Source: Verrucomicrobiales bacterium (lineage in GTDB: Bacteria; Verrucomicrobiota; Verrucomicrobiia; Verrucomicrobiales; DEV007). Taken from it: DNA of 64,000 nucleotides. Both the position numbers and the translations under genes were made by a program. The notes under the pieces were generated by a model. That model did not search any database and was not told the DNA's origin. It saw only the letters and a program-made list of their open reading frames with translations. The stretch's first letter is position 1. Every line of letters begins with the position of its first letter. This document shows, piece by piece, positions 43,375 through 52,215 of this stretch. The stretch lies in the NCBI GenBank assembly GCA_012960505.1, contig DUBC01000014.1, positions 16,759-80,758 on the forward strand, in the 5' to 3' direction.

Positions 43375-44344
43375 TTTATTTAACCTTAATGAAAAACCAA
43401 TGATGACATTGCTTGCTCAAGCCGCACAAGGGACCAATCCAACTAATGGTTCAGAAACCCAAAATAGTTGGGTGAATTCTCTATTAGTTCAATTGAATCA
43501 AATGGTTGATGAATTCACGGCGTTCATACCGAAATTGCTGACTGCCATTATTCTTTTATTAGTTGGGGTAATTATTTCAACGCTCGTAGCGCGAGGAACA
43601 CGGTTCTTGTTAGAAAAGTTTGGAGGTTTGCTAAAAGAGAAATTTGCAAATAACCCAATTATTCAGAGATCAGGTTTTTCGGGAATGTTTTTCCGTGCAA
43701 ATACTCATGCACCTTTTTCAATTATTGTAAGTAAGAGTCTTTTTTGGATTCTTATAATTATGTTTTTGAGTTCTTCTGCTCGTTCACTTGGACTTGAGCA
43801 GATTTCAGCACCCCTTAGCGGTTTAGTAAGCTTCTTGCCTCAGGCCATTACGGCTCTAATTATATCGGTAGCTGGTTTCATTATAGGCGACCTTGTCAGA
43901 GGCTTTGTAATTAATAGAGCCAAGAAATTAGGCCTCGACTATGCTGGTGCTTTGGCGAACCTCGTCTATGCCTTCATACTGGTTCTGATCATGACTATAG
44001 CCATCGATACTTTGGGCGTAGATACTATTCTTATCCGACATACTGTTGAGATATTGTTGCTTGGAGCTGCTATAGCTACGGCCCTTGCTCTTGGACTAGG
44101 GATGCGGCCCTTAGCGCAGAACATTGTTTCTGGAGTCTATGCCAGAGACCTTTATCCGGTCGGCACGAAAATAAAATTCAAAGGAAATGACGGGCTCGAA
44201 GGCAAAGTGGTATCAGTTGGCCCAGTAACAACTCAGATAGAGACGGATTCGAACAATTCAGTAAATATTCCCAATAGTTCAATTGTTGCTGAGATTGTTG
44301 AGACTGAAAAAAATAAAAGCAGTGAGGTAGGCGATTCCGAATAG
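43367..44344 (+). CDS. mechanosensitive ion channel family protein (MscS-like, TM-helix repeats)
   Basis: I prefer the ATG at 43367, which overlaps the preceding stop and gives 325 residues; an in-frame start at 43334 would add 11. The protein has about five membrane helices arranged as conserved TM-helix repeats (FIPKLLTAIILLLVGVIIST, then SFLPQAITALIISVAGFIIG), followed by the MscS pore-like helix (LGAAIATALALGLGMRPLAQ) and a short beta domain (AKDLYPV-like ARDLYPVGTKIKFKG). This matches the CmpX/TM_helix subgroup of small-conductance channels. Co-transcribed with the ECF sigma factor, so a role in osmotic or envelope stress is plausible. Confidence 0.85.
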   Translation: MNNLFNLNEKPMMTLLAQAAQGTNPTNGSETQNSWVNSLLVQLNQMVDEFTAFIPKLLTAIILLLVGVIISTLVARGTRFLLEKFGGLLKEKFANNPIIQRSGFSGMFFRANTHAPFSIIVSKSLFWILIIMFLSSSARSLGLEQISAPLSGLVSFLPQAITALIISVAGFIIGDLVRGFVINRAKKLGLDYAGALANLVYAFILVLIMTIAIDTLGVDTILIRHTVEILLLGAAIATALALGLGMRPLAQNIVSGVYARDLYPVGTKIKFKGNDGLEGKVVSVGPVTTQIETDSNNSVNIPNSSIVAEIVETEKNKSSEVGDSE

Positions 44345-44359
44345 GTTGTGAACGTGACT

Positions 44360-45706
44360 CTAAGGTCCTTGAACACACGGAACAATTATCGCTTCGCTCA
44401 TACCATGGATGATTTTTTTATCGGAAGGCACTAGCGTTGCCATAACGCCCCCAAGTTCTGCTCTGCAATTTGAGGAATTTTCTTCACTTAAAAAATAATA
44501 CGGACAGATCCTTGCTCTCACATCAATTGATTGACTCTTTTCCATTGCTTCATCCCAATAGCTATGTTCAAAGACACGAGCTTTCTTGAATCTTTGCATA
44601 ATCCATGGCCTGTCAGGAAAATCATGTATGGCTAATTCAATGGCTTCTTTCCATTCATTTGCAGGCATGTCGCTACCGATTCGAACGCTACGACTTCCCC
44701 AAGCTAATTCTGAGAACCCACTAATTTTCATTACTAAATTTCTTTCCTTTTGCGAAAATCCAGCAAGTTGATGCCAATCATTGATACCTAAATTTGGCAA
44801 TTCTGCATGATGAGGTATTGGGCTCGGATCTATTATCCAGCTGAAGGGAAAATAATCAGATAATCGTTTTAAATGGTTTTGTCTTATTTGTGCTGCCCAA
44901 TAATTCAGCAGAGGTCGTGAATGAAACAAAGCACTCCACATTTTTTCTTCCATGTATGGTTTGAATGGAGGCGTAATGTCGATTTGGCTATTGGCTGCGG
45001 CTTCAAATAAATCATTAGCTGAGGGTATATTCTCCAGATCAAAAAGCTCGAAGAAACGATAAACGGCCCGATCGCTTATTTGATATTGTTCTGCATCGAG
45101 AACATTGAAATTAATTGAACTGAAACGACTATTGAGCTCTTCGGATAACCATTCCATTTCAGGTCGGTATTCAGAGGATTCTTGACTTATCAAGATATCG
45201 GCTCCTTGCGGAAGGATAGAGGCGAAGCCATCCAGCATCCCCGTTGAAGAACCTAAAACATCATAACCTAAAGTTGAGTAGGTTTGGTTCAACCAAGCCG
45301 TAAGGCCGATTCCTCCAGGAATGCTGTCAAGTTCTGTAATTGCAAAGCCATTCTCGGTCCATATTAGATCAGGGCGAATAATCCTGGGCAAGGAATTGCT
45401 AAAGGTTTTATGACGACCCTTTTCAATTAGGTCGGCAGGTTTGCCTGCATCAAGATAAGAGCACACCCAGTCAGGCGCTTTGTTTTTGACACTCTGATTA
45501 TAAATCGTATTGGAAGCTTTAAGAAAATTGGCCAATAGATGACCAAGAGAATTGAGTTCCTTTGTGATTTTCTTTGGTAGAGCAAGTGGCTCTGAGGATA
45601 TTCTCCATTTCTTATTTGCAAAGAGACCTGATTTCGGAAAAGCCCTCCGAATGGTATTAACCCGTTCCTTGGCAGTGGCATTTGAAGTTGCCCCCATTTT
45701 TGTCAT
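44360..45706 (-). CDS. uncharacterised protein, possibly ATP-grasp-like
   Basis: A 448-residue soluble protein that I cannot assign firmly. A central segment RPDLIWTENGFAITELDSIP with GGIGLTAWLNQTYSTLGYDV resembles the opening of circularly permuted ATP-grasp enzymes (glutathionylspermidine synthase-like), where a Glu-x-Asn or Glu-x-Asp pair follows a glycine loop. The later NLVMKISGFSELAWGSRSVR and RPWIMQRFKKARVF could be the nucleotide-binding lysine strand and the hinge (the IMQ/VLQ-type segment). No membrane segment. It is convergent with the MscS-like gene and upstream of nothing obvious. A role as a ligase is a hypothesis only. Confidence 0.6.
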   Translation of the reverse strand: MTKMGATSNATAKERVNTIRRAFPKSGLFANKKWRISSEPLALPKKITKELNSLGHLLANFLKASNTIYNQSVKNKAPDWVCSYLDAGKPADLIEKGRHKTFSNSLPRIIRPDLIWTENGFAITELDSIPGGIGLTAWLNQTYSTLGYDVLGSSTGMLDGFASILPQGADILISQESSEYRPEMEWLSEELNSRFSSINFNVLDAEQYQISDRAVYRFFELFDLENIPSANDLFEAAANSQIDITPPFKPYMEEKMWSALFHSRPLLNYWAAQIRQNHLKRLSDYFPFSWIIDPSPIPHHAELPNLGINDWHQLAGFSQKERNLVMKISGFSELAWGSRSVRIGSDMPANEWKEAIELAIHDFPDRPWIMQRFKKARVFEHSYWDEAMEKSQSIDVRARICPYYFLSEENSSNCRAELGGVMATLVPSDKKIIHGMSEAIIVPCVQGP

Positions 45707-45737
45707 TTTCGAGTGATAATAAATGTATAGAAGGGCA

Positions 45738-46337
45738 TTACTTCATGCTTCGAAGTGCTGCACGAATTAACTCGTCAGAATCAATTGACTCTGTATTTGA
45801 ATCTGCAATTTTATCGACTGCTTTAATTGCCTCACTTTGTTTATAACCTAGAGAAATTAGTGCGAGTACTGCGTCATTAATGATTCCTTTTTTTCCGTAA
45901 GCTCCTTCTTTAGCTGCGGTCCAGACTGCCGTGACGCCGATCTTATCTTTTAATTCAAGAATTATACGTTCGGCTGTTTTTTTTCCTAGACCGCTGATTT
46001 TTGAAAGGACGGGAATGTCCCCATGAATTACCGCATTCTTAAACTGGTCAACGGACATTCCAGTTAATACGGCCAGTCCAAGTTTTGGCCCAATTCCAGA
46101 CACGCGAGTTATTAGTAAACGAAACAAGTCTCTTTCGTCATTAGTAGCAAAACCATAAAGTGTCTGTTCTTGTTCACGGACGTGAAAATGAGTTAGTATA
46201 CGGACCTTTTCTCCTATAGGAGGCATCGTGTCACTTGTGGAAAGGGGAACTAAGACTTCATAGCCTAATCCGCTAACATCGATAGTTAATCTTCCAGGAA
46301 GAAGTTCTGCGAGACAACCGTCCAGATAAGTGATCAT
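45738..46337 (-). CDS. ruvA: Holliday junction branch migration protein RuvA
   Basis: I start at the ATG at 46337 (199 residues, MITYLDGCLAELLPGRLTID), because family members begin this way; the frame extends 12 codons further upstream without support. The OB-fold domain is followed by two helix-hairpin-helix motifs (LLITRVSGIGPKLGLAVLTG and VLSKISGLGKKTAERIILEL) and the C-terminal RuvB-binding three-helix domain (ALISLGYKQSEAIKAVDKIA). RuvA tetramers bind Holliday junctions and load RuvB. Neither ruvB nor ruvC is adjacent. Confidence 0.95.
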   Translation of the reverse strand: MITYLDGCLAELLPGRLTIDVSGLGYEVLVPLSTSDTMPPIGEKVRILTHFHVREQEQTLYGFATNDERDLFRLLITRVSGIGPKLGLAVLTGMSVDQFKNAVIHGDIPVLSKISGLGKKTAERIILELKDKIGVTAVWTAAKEGAYGKKGIINDAVLALISLGYKQSEAIKAVDKIADSNTESIDSDELIRAALRSMK

Positions 46338-46440
46338 AAGATTAAAAGGAAAGGAGCAATAAGAATATCGCAATAACCTTTTTTAAATTCATTCAATGGC
46401 CCATCTTGATCATCGGCAAATTAATGTGAAAATTTACTAG

Positions 46441-47082
46441 ATGAGCTATTTTCGTAGTTTTGGTTTTATTGTGATAAGTTTGTTTTTTGTATGGGTTTCT
46501 CATGCAGATGATAAGACTGGGGTCAAAGATGCTAATTTGGAAAGTAAGAAGCAAAAGCTTTTGCTTCTTATTGAGCCTCGCAACATGAGATCACCGGTTT
46601 CCATGATTATTCCAGGAGCACGGAATACAGTCTATAGCGCAGGATACATGGGTTCTTTAGGCGTTATTCACTATAAAGCTGAGGAATTTCGAAGAAATTT
46701 TAAGTATGGCTGGAAACAATTTCGTGAAGATGCACTTAAAGATGCGGCTAAACATTTAGAGAAAATAAGTCCGGTACTGATAAAAAATCCTGAAAATATG
46801 ATTGAATATGTCTTGATCCAATCGCAGAACCCTTTGACTCCGAGCACTATTATTTTACCTCAATTTCATGAGAAATTTAGAGATCTTCTGGGTCCGGAAT
46901 TGTTAGTTATATTGCCTAATCGATCGACAATTTTAGTTTTTTCCGAATCTGAAAATAATTTAAATCTCTATAAAAAAACATTCATTAATATGTATACAGA
47001 TTCAATTTATCCGGTTAGTAGGGAAATATTCAGAATTAATGACAGTGGTATTCGCGCGATTGGTGATTATGGGGCTAAATAA
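46441..47082 (+). CDS. secreted protein of unknown function
   Basis: A 213-residue protein with a signal peptide (FGFIVISLFFVWVSHADD) and a mixed alpha/beta body (VSMIIPGARNTVYSAGYMGS, then PENMIEYVLIQSQNPLTPST and LLVILPNRSTILVFSE). The body has the look of a small regular domain with no cysteines or obvious catalytic residues. I recognise no family. It lies between the ruvA gene (divergent, 103 bp away) and the next small gene, with 152 bp after it. Confidence 0.65.
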   Translation: MSYFRSFGFIVISLFFVWVSHADDKTGVKDANLESKKQKLLLLIEPRNMRSPVSMIIPGARNTVYSAGYMGSLGVIHYKAEEFRRNFKYGWKQFREDALKDAAKHLEKISPVLIKNPENMIEYVLIQSQNPLTPSTIILPQFHEKFRDLLGPELLVILPNRSTILVFSESENNLNLYKKTFINMYTDSIYPVSREIFRINDSGIRAIGDYGAK

Positions 47083-47111
47083 ATTAAAATTATTCAATTA
47101 TTCAAAAGCAA

Positions 47112-47140
47112 CTGGCATTTTTTGATAATTGGATTATAAT
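47112..47140 (+). promoter_or_regulatory. possible sigma-70-type promoter
   Basis: CTGGCA (47112-47117) and a perfect TATAAT (47135-47140) are separated by 17 bp, upstream of the 107-residue gene at 47235. The -35 matches only four of six consensus bases. The predicted transcript would begin near 47147 and have about 88 nt of leader. Confidence 0.35.
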
Positions 47141-47234
47141 ATGCGCCTTCAATCGCTGAATATTACTTCCATTGCACCATTTAGGGTCAAAATTCATGGT
47201 AATGTGACGCTTTTTGTGATAGAATACATTAAAT

Positions 47235-47558
47235 ATGGCTACAACACGCAGAACCCGGTTTTCCCGGAGAATCCCTGATCACGTAACCGATGAATTGGTT
47301 GTTGTGCTCAAAGGAAATGATACGGCTTTACAGTTTAATAATCTTTTTGAACTCGTATATGAGAACCTCAAAGCAAAGAATGCCGTAAGTGGCGGAGAAG
47401 AAATGCTTCGTCTTCGGGCTTACGAAAAGCTTCAGAACCTTGTTACCCGAGGATTAGTAGAAAAAAGTGGTAAGGCTTACACAGGTCTAGACGGTATTGA
47501 AAAAGCTTCTAGTGCTTATGTTGCTGCTCAACAAGCAAAGCAGCAGGCTAGTAAGTGA
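47235..47558 (+). CDS. small conserved-looking protein, possible winged helix
   Basis: A 107-residue basic protein: the N-terminus is positively charged (MATTRRTRFSRRIPDHVTD), then helices with LVVVLKGNDTALQFNNLFEL, and LRLRAYEKLQNLVTRGLVEK reading like the recognition helix and wing of a small DNA-binding fold. It has its own strong terminator 15 bp after the stop, so it is probably transcribed as a single, perhaps abundant, gene. No family recognised; a nucleoid or RNA-binding role is possible but unproven. Confidence 0.65.
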   Translation: MATTRRTRFSRRIPDHVTDELVVVLKGNDTALQFNNLFELVYENLKAKNAVSGGEEMLRLRAYEKLQNLVTRGLVEKSGKAYTGLDGIEKASSAYVAAQQAKQQASK

Positions 47559-47573
47559 TTCATATTTTTTGAA

Positions 47574-47606
47574 AGAGGGCCACTGATTGGTGGTCCTCTT
47601 TTATTT
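47574..47606 (+). terminator. rho-independent terminator
   Basis: AGAGGGCCAC (47574-47583) pairs with GTGGTCCTCT (47590-47599), one G-T wobble, with loop TGATTG. TTTTATTTT follows. It ends the 107-residue gene. Confidence 0.85.
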
Positions 47607-47682
47607 TGTAATGGAAGTATTGAATTTCACCTTGAACCGTGAGGTAAATAATAGGATCGTTTGAGTCAATCCCAATAAAGAA

Positions 47683-48060
47683 ATGTTAGATCAATATTTG
47701 CCGGTACTTATGCAATTGAGTGTTGCTACTGGTTTTGCCGTATCCACTCTACTAATTAGTGTTCTGTTGGGTAAGAGTGCAAAAAGTAACGCGATTAAAG
47801 ATAGCGCTTACGAGTGTGGGATGCTTCCTATCGGAGATGATAAGCCGAGATTTAGCGTGAAATTCTATGTCATCGCGATGCTCTTTGTTATTTTCGATAT
47901 TGAAGTTGTTTTTATGTATCCATGGGCCGTTACCTTTAAGAATTTCTTGGCAAATGGACAAGCGGCGATGGTTTTCTGGAGCATGTCAGGGTTCGTGGGA
48001 ATTCTTCTAGTAGCTTATCTCTACGCATTGAAAAAAGGCGCGCTTAGCTGGAAGTCATAA
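47683..48060 (+). CDS. nuoA: NADH-quinone oxidoreductase subunit A, orphan
   Basis: A 125-residue membrane subunit of complex I with three helices. The family block is clear: SAYECGMLPIGDDKPRFSVK, then FYVIAMLFVIFDIEVVFMYP, and AYLYALKKGALSW at the end. It normally leads nuoBCDEFGHIJKLMN, but here it is alone: a terminator precedes it and a convergent aminotransferase gene overlaps its last 17 bp. The remaining subunits must lie elsewhere in the genome or be missing. Confidence 0.93.
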   Translation: MLDQYLPVLMQLSVATGFAVSTLLISVLLGKSAKSNAIKDSAYECGMLPIGDDKPRFSVKFYVIAMLFVIFDIEVVFMYPWAVTFKNFLANGQAAMVFWSMSGFVGILLVAYLYALKKGALSWKS

Positions 48061-49333
48061 GTTCCCTTTCTAACCACTGAGCAGAGAAAAGCATTTCCTC
48101 TTCAGAAATTGTAAAGGGCGGAGCAAACGCGATCACATGGCCTCCAGGCCCATCTGCTAATGTTATTAGCCCGGACTTGAGTGCACTAGGTATAATTTTT
48201 GAGGCGAGTGGCCCGTTTGGCTTGCCATTATGATCTATTATTTCTAGACCCAGCATCAGTCCCATCCCGCGAACTGATCCCTTTGTTGCGGCTTTAATAT
48301 TTTTTAGGAGTTCTTTAAAACGGTTACCTTTATGAGTGACTTCTGATGAGATTTCCGGATTCGAATGTATTTCTAGAGAGGCCAAGGCCATAGCACATCC
48401 TCCAGGATGGCCAAGAAAAGTGGAAGTATGGATTGCTTCTCCATCCGACTCTGGCCAGTGATCCATGATTGTAGCTTTGCCGATGCAGGCAGAAATTGGG
48501 AAGCCTCCCGAGAGGGCCTTACCAAGACAAATAATATCAGGTATCACATCCGAGTGTTCGCATGCAAAGAGCTTACCGGTGCGATTTAGACCAGTGTAAA
48601 TCTCATCAATAATTAATAAGGCCTTATGCTCATCACATAAGGCACGCAATGAAGGCAGAAAATCATTTTCCGGCACTACTTTACCTCCCCTACCAAGGAT
48701 AGGCTCAACGATAATTGCACCAATGCTTTCATTTAATAGAGTATCCCTTACCTGATCGAGTCCGTGATTTCCATAAGGCACAATATTTCCGAAGTCTGAT
48801 AGTTGTTTGATAAAAGGATCCTTGAACCTTGGCATTGCGCCAGCAGATAAGCTGCCAAATCCCGTACCATGATAGCAACCTTCAAAACTAATAACACCAT
48901 GCTTTCCGGTTGCTAGTGTGGCAGTCTTGAGGGCGCTTTCAATTGATTCTGATCCTGAAGAATTAAGTATGGTTTTAGCCTTGTTGCCCGTCCAACGTTC
49001 AAAAGTTATTGAACTGAGTTTTTTACAAAGGTTCACTTTTTGTGCTGTCGGATGAACGTCTCCCATCCCATGCATTAGATGCTTGGACTGTTCATTGAAT
49101 GCAGAGATTAGTTCAGGACATGAATGGCCAAGGGATGATACTGCGAAAGCGCTGGTAAGATCTAAGAAGCGGTTTTCATCGACATCCCAAACATTTGTAT
49201 CTTTTGCTCTGTCCCAGAATATAGGGAAATCATTCGAAACATAAGTGATGTTACGCGATTCATATTTGCGCAGGTTTTCTGCAAGAGCACGTGAATTGGG
49301 CCCTGGTATTTCGGTGATGATTTCTGGGAGCAT
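48044..49333 (-). CDS. class III aminotransferase (4-aminobutyrate/acetylornithine type)
   Basis: A 429-residue PLP enzyme. It shows LNSSGSESIESALKTA and FEGCYHGTG (PLP phosphate and ring contacts), the acidic ALLIIDEIYTGLNRTGK, and the PLP lysine in IICLGKALSGGFPISA. RGMGLMLGLEI and a complete C-terminus follow. Class III members include GABA, ornithine and glutamate-1-semialdehyde aminotransferases; I favour the GABA/acetylornithine group but the substrate is not settled. Its 3' end overlaps nuoA on the opposite strand. Confidence 0.88.
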   Translation of the reverse strand: MLPEIITEIPGPNSRALAENLRKYESRNITYVSNDFPIFWDRAKDTNVWDVDENRFLDLTSAFAVSSLGHSCPELISAFNEQSKHLMHGMGDVHPTAQKVNLCKKLSSITFERWTGNKAKTILNSSGSESIESALKTATLATGKHGVISFEGCYHGTGFGSLSAGAMPRFKDPFIKQLSDFGNIVPYGNHGLDQVRDTLLNESIGAIIVEPILGRGGKVVPENDFLPSLRALCDEHKALLIIDEIYTGLNRTGKLFACEHSDVIPDIICLGKALSGGFPISACIGKATIMDHWPESDGEAIHTSTFLGHPGGCAMALASLEIHSNPEISSEVTHKGNRFKELLKNIKAATKGSVRGMGLMLGLEIIDHNGKPNGPLASKIIPSALKSGLITLADGPGGHVIAFAPPFTISEEEMLFSAQWLERELMTSS

Positions 49334-49398
49334 GGAGACACACAGTTTGTCTAGTGCCTTCCATCCAAAGGACTCAGATCTTAATAAATGATATAAGA

Positions 49399-50565
49399 TT
49401 AGTGGGCCTTACAGAATTCTTCTAATCGGTCCAATCCTTCCTTAATGATGGGCAGGCTAGCAGCATAGCTGATACGGATACTATGATCATTTCCAAACGC
49501 AACGCCAGGGACCGTGGCAACCTGCATGCGGCTAAGTAATTTTTCAGCAAAGTTGACGGATTTAATCCCTGTCTTTTCAATGTTAATGAGAAAATAAAAT
49601 GCACCGTCGGGTTCGATTGTTGAAACATTTGCTATGCTATTTAGTCGGCCAAGCACGTACTGACGACGGATATTATATTCTTCAACCATATCTGTGATTT
49701 CAGATTGATCTCCGGTCAGCGCTGCAATTGCACCGAACTGAGCAAATGTAGTTGGGTTTGAAGTGCTATGGCTTTGGATAGTGTCAATGGCATCTGCAAT
49801 TTCCTTAGTTGCTGCGGTATACCCTAAACGCCAACCTGTCATTGAGTAGGCTTTTGAAAATCCATTAATAGTAATCGTGAGTTTACGAATCTCATCACTG
49901 ATCGATCCGATGCTAACATGTTCAGACTCCCCGTAGATTAATTTTTCATAGATTTCGTCAGAAAGTATGAGGATGTCCTCTGATGCTGCAACTTCGCCTA
50001 TGGCAGTCAATTCCTCTCTTGTGTAGACAGCGCCAGTGGGATTATTTGGAGAGTTAATAATAATCATTTTGGTTGATCCCGTCATAGCATCATCAAATTC
50101 CTGAGCTGTTATTTTCCAATTATTTTCCTGCTTAGTCTCGACAAATACAGGCTCAGCTCCGACCGCTCTTACCATTTCTGGATAACTGGTCCAATATGGG
50201 GCAGGAATGATGACTTCATCACCAGCGTCGCAACATGCCATTATTGTATTAAAACAGGAGTGCTTTGCGCCGCAGTTGACTACTATTTCATTAGGTTCAT
50301 AATTTAATTGGTTCTCTTCTCTGAGCTTTTTGGAGAGTCCTTTACGAAGTGCTAGTAGGCCAGCGACGGCAGTATATTTGGTTTGTCCGTCTTGAAGAGC
50401 ATCGATGGCTGCTGATTTAATGTGCTGAGGCGTATCAAAATCTGGTTCCCCTGCACCTAAATTACATACATCAATTCCCTCTTCGCGCATTTGTTTTGCC
50501 TGACTCGTGATGGACAGTGTGAGGGACGGTGAAAGATCTGCTATGGTTTCTGCTATAAATTCCAT
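49399..50565 (-). CDS. class I aspartate-type aminotransferase
   Basis: A 388-residue fold-type I PLP enzyme of the AspC/PATase (1-gamma) group. CNLGAGEPDFDTPQHIK opens it. Contacts are seen in NSPNNPTGAVYTREE (PLP ring), LSDEIYEKLIYG (acidic residue), and ITINGFSKAYSMTGWRLGYT (PLP lysine in SKAYSMTG). It ends with RISYAASLPIIKEGLDRLEE. Likely aspartate or a related amino acid aminotransferase; substrate range is not settled. It follows purT after its terminator, 188 bp away. Confidence 0.9.
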   Translation of the reverse strand: MEFIAETIADLSPSLTLSITSQAKQMREEGIDVCNLGAGEPDFDTPQHIKSAAIDALQDGQTKYTAVAGLLALRKGLSKKLREENQLNYEPNEIVVNCGAKHSCFNTIMACCDAGDEVIIPAPYWTSYPEMVRAVGAEPVFVETKQENNWKITAQEFDDAMTGSTKMIIINSPNNPTGAVYTREELTAIGEVAASEDILILSDEIYEKLIYGESEHVSIGSISDEIRKLTITINGFSKAYSMTGWRLGYTAATKEIADAIDTIQSHSTSNPTTFAQFGAIAALTGDQSEITDMVEEYNIRRQYVLGRLNSIANVSTIEPDGAFYFLINIEKTGIKSVNFAEKLLSRMQVATVPGVAFGNDHSIRISYAASLPIIKEGLDRLEEFCKAH

Positions 50566-50610
50566 GATATTTTAGAGACTCTTTTGAGGGGTGTTGAATT
50601 GAATGGTATA

Positions 50611-50648
50611 ATTTACAAATAAAAAAGGCTTCCGCTTACGGAAGCCTT
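50611..50648 (-). terminator. rho-independent terminator of purT
   Basis: AAGGCTTCCG (50625-50634) pairs perfectly with CGGAAGCCTT (50639-50648) around loop CTTA. On the minus strand the stem is followed by a T-run (complement of 50621-50626 and onward), so it terminates purT transcripts. Confidence 0.9.
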
Positions 50649-50673
50649 CGGGGCTAATAAATGATCTGTCGAG

Positions 50674-50697
50674 CTTCCGCCGTAGCGTTTGGCGGAG
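50674..50697. repeat. second inverted repeat beside the purT terminator
   Basis: CTTCCGCC (50674-50681) pairs with GGCGGAG (50691-50697) with one bulged base and a nine-base loop. It shares the CTTCCG core with the neighbouring terminator. It has no T-run; it may be an mRNA-stabilising hairpin or a small palindromic repeat unit. Confidence 0.4.
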
Positions 50698-50753
50698 TCC
50701 TCTTCTAGCTCATTGAAAATTAGATTCAAGTTAAAAGTACAAAATTGCCAATC

Positions 50754-51932
50754 TTAAAGGACAACCTGAACTGCTGAACTTGCCTTAATTGCCTTATCCT
50801 TCGCGTTCTCGAGAGATTCTCCGCGAGCAATGGCAACACCTAAGCGCCGGCGACCGGAAATACTAGGTTTACCGAACAAACGAATTTGGGTATCTGGCTC
50901 TTCTAATGCTGCAGAGATATTATTAAACATGATCTCTTCTGAATTTCCTTCTCCTAGTATCACGCTGGATGCTGATGGTCCGTGTTGATTAATGTTGGGG
51001 ATGGGAAGACCTAGAATGGCTCGGGCATGCAGCGCAAACTGTGAGAGGTCCTGAGAAATTAGTGTAACGAGTCCAGTGTCATGAGGCCGAGGTGAAACTT
51101 CGCTAAAAATCACATCATCACCCTTGATGAATAATTCAACGCCAAATATACCATATCCTCCGAGACTAGAAGTGATCTGTTCGGCCATTCGTTTAGCTTC
51201 TTCAGCTGCAGAGTCAGACATGGGCTGAGGTTGCCAGCTTTGACGGTAATCACCGTCTGTTTGTACATGTCCGATAGGTTCACAGAATGAGGTGCCATTA
51301 CAGTGACGCACAGTGAGCTGAGTGATTTCATAATCAAAATCTACAAATCCTTCGACAATTACTTTTCCAGCCCCAGCCCTTCCTCCTTCCTGAGCGTATT
51401 GCCAAGCACTGTCAATCTGGTCTGGAGATTTTATAGTACTTTGACCTTTTCCAGATGAGCTCATGATAGGCTTAACAACGCAAGGGATACCAATTTCTTC
51501 GATTGCCGAATCAAATTCTTCTTTGCTGGCAGCAAATTTGTAAGGTGATGTTTTGAGTTGAAGTTCCTCGGCAGCTAGTCGGCGAATACCTTCGCGATCC
51601 ATTGTTAGTTTTGTGGCCCTTGCAGTAGGGATAACATTAAACCCTTCACTTTCGAGATCGACTAAAGTGTCCGTTGCAATGGCCTCAACTTCAGGAACTA
51701 TCAAGTGAGGTTTTTCTTTTTCCAAAACGGCCCTTAACTCATCAGCATTCAGCATATCGATACTGTAGGACCGATGAGCTACCTGCATGGCTGGTGCATT
51801 GTCATACCTATCAATGGCAATGACTTCACATCCGTATCGTTGCAGTTCGATTACCACTTCTTTTCCGAGTTCCCCTGATCCACAAAGTGCGACTCGAGTA
51901 GCATTAGATGTTAGTGGTGTACCAATGTTCAT
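50754..51932 (-). CDS. purT: formate-dependent phosphoribosylglycinamide formyltransferase
   Basis: I start at the ATG at 51932 (392 residues, [20 protein letters not shown]), which matches PurT; the frame extends 19 codons upstream without support. PurT uses formate and ATP to formylate GAR in purine synthesis, instead of PurN. The ATP-grasp fold shows [35 protein letters not shown] and [26 protein letters not shown] closes it. Length is normal. Confidence 0.95.
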   Translation of the reverse strand: MNIGTPLTSNATRVALCGSGELGKEVVIELQRYGCEVIAIDRYDNAPAMQVAHRSYSIDMLNADELRAVLEKEKPHLIVPEVEAIATDTLVDLESEGFNVIPTARATKLTMDREGIRRLAAEELQLKTSPYKFAASKEEFDSAIEEIGIPCVVKPIMSSSGKGQSTIKSPDQIDSAWQYAQEGGRAGAGKVIVEGFVDFDYEITQLTVRHCNGTSFCEPIGHVQTDGDYRQSWQPQPMSDSAAEEAKRMAEQITSSLGGYGIFGVELFIKGDDVIFSEVSPRPHDTGLVTLISQDLSQFALHARAILGLPIPNINQHGPSASSVILGEGNSEEIMFNNISAALEEPDTQIRLFGKPSISGRRRLGVAIARGESLENAKDKAIKASSAVQVVL

Positions 51933-52157
51933 AATCTTAATGAGGATGTTTTCTTCCTGAGTCTTATGGATTAAATGCAAAGACGACAATCACAATCTTT
52001 GATAAAGAGGTTGCAGAATTGTAACGATAAATCCTCTAAAACGATCAATTTATTGTTTTTTCCACATGGGCAATTCCAGTCTTTTTACTGGATTTTTACT
52101 AAGATCGATCAGCCGTAAGACCAGAATAGATCTAAATTACATAACTTATTTCTATAT

Positions 52158-52199
52158 AAAAAAAGCGATCCTCTCAATGAGACGACCGCTTTTTATTTT
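52158..52199 (-). terminator. rho-independent terminator of recA
   Basis: AAAAGCGATCCTCTC (52161-52175) and GAGACGACCGCTTTT (52179-52193) pair around AAT with two or three mismatches. The minus-strand transcript ends in a T-run (complement of the A-run at 52158-52164). It lies 17 bp past the recA stop and could also work in the other direction. Confidence 0.85.
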
Positions 52200-52215
52200 G
52201 ATATGTATACGCAAC

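Noticed and set aside
51932-51989. Longer start for purT
   Set aside because: The 19 extra codons have no family counterpart; the ATG at 51932 matches the canonical PurT N-terminus.
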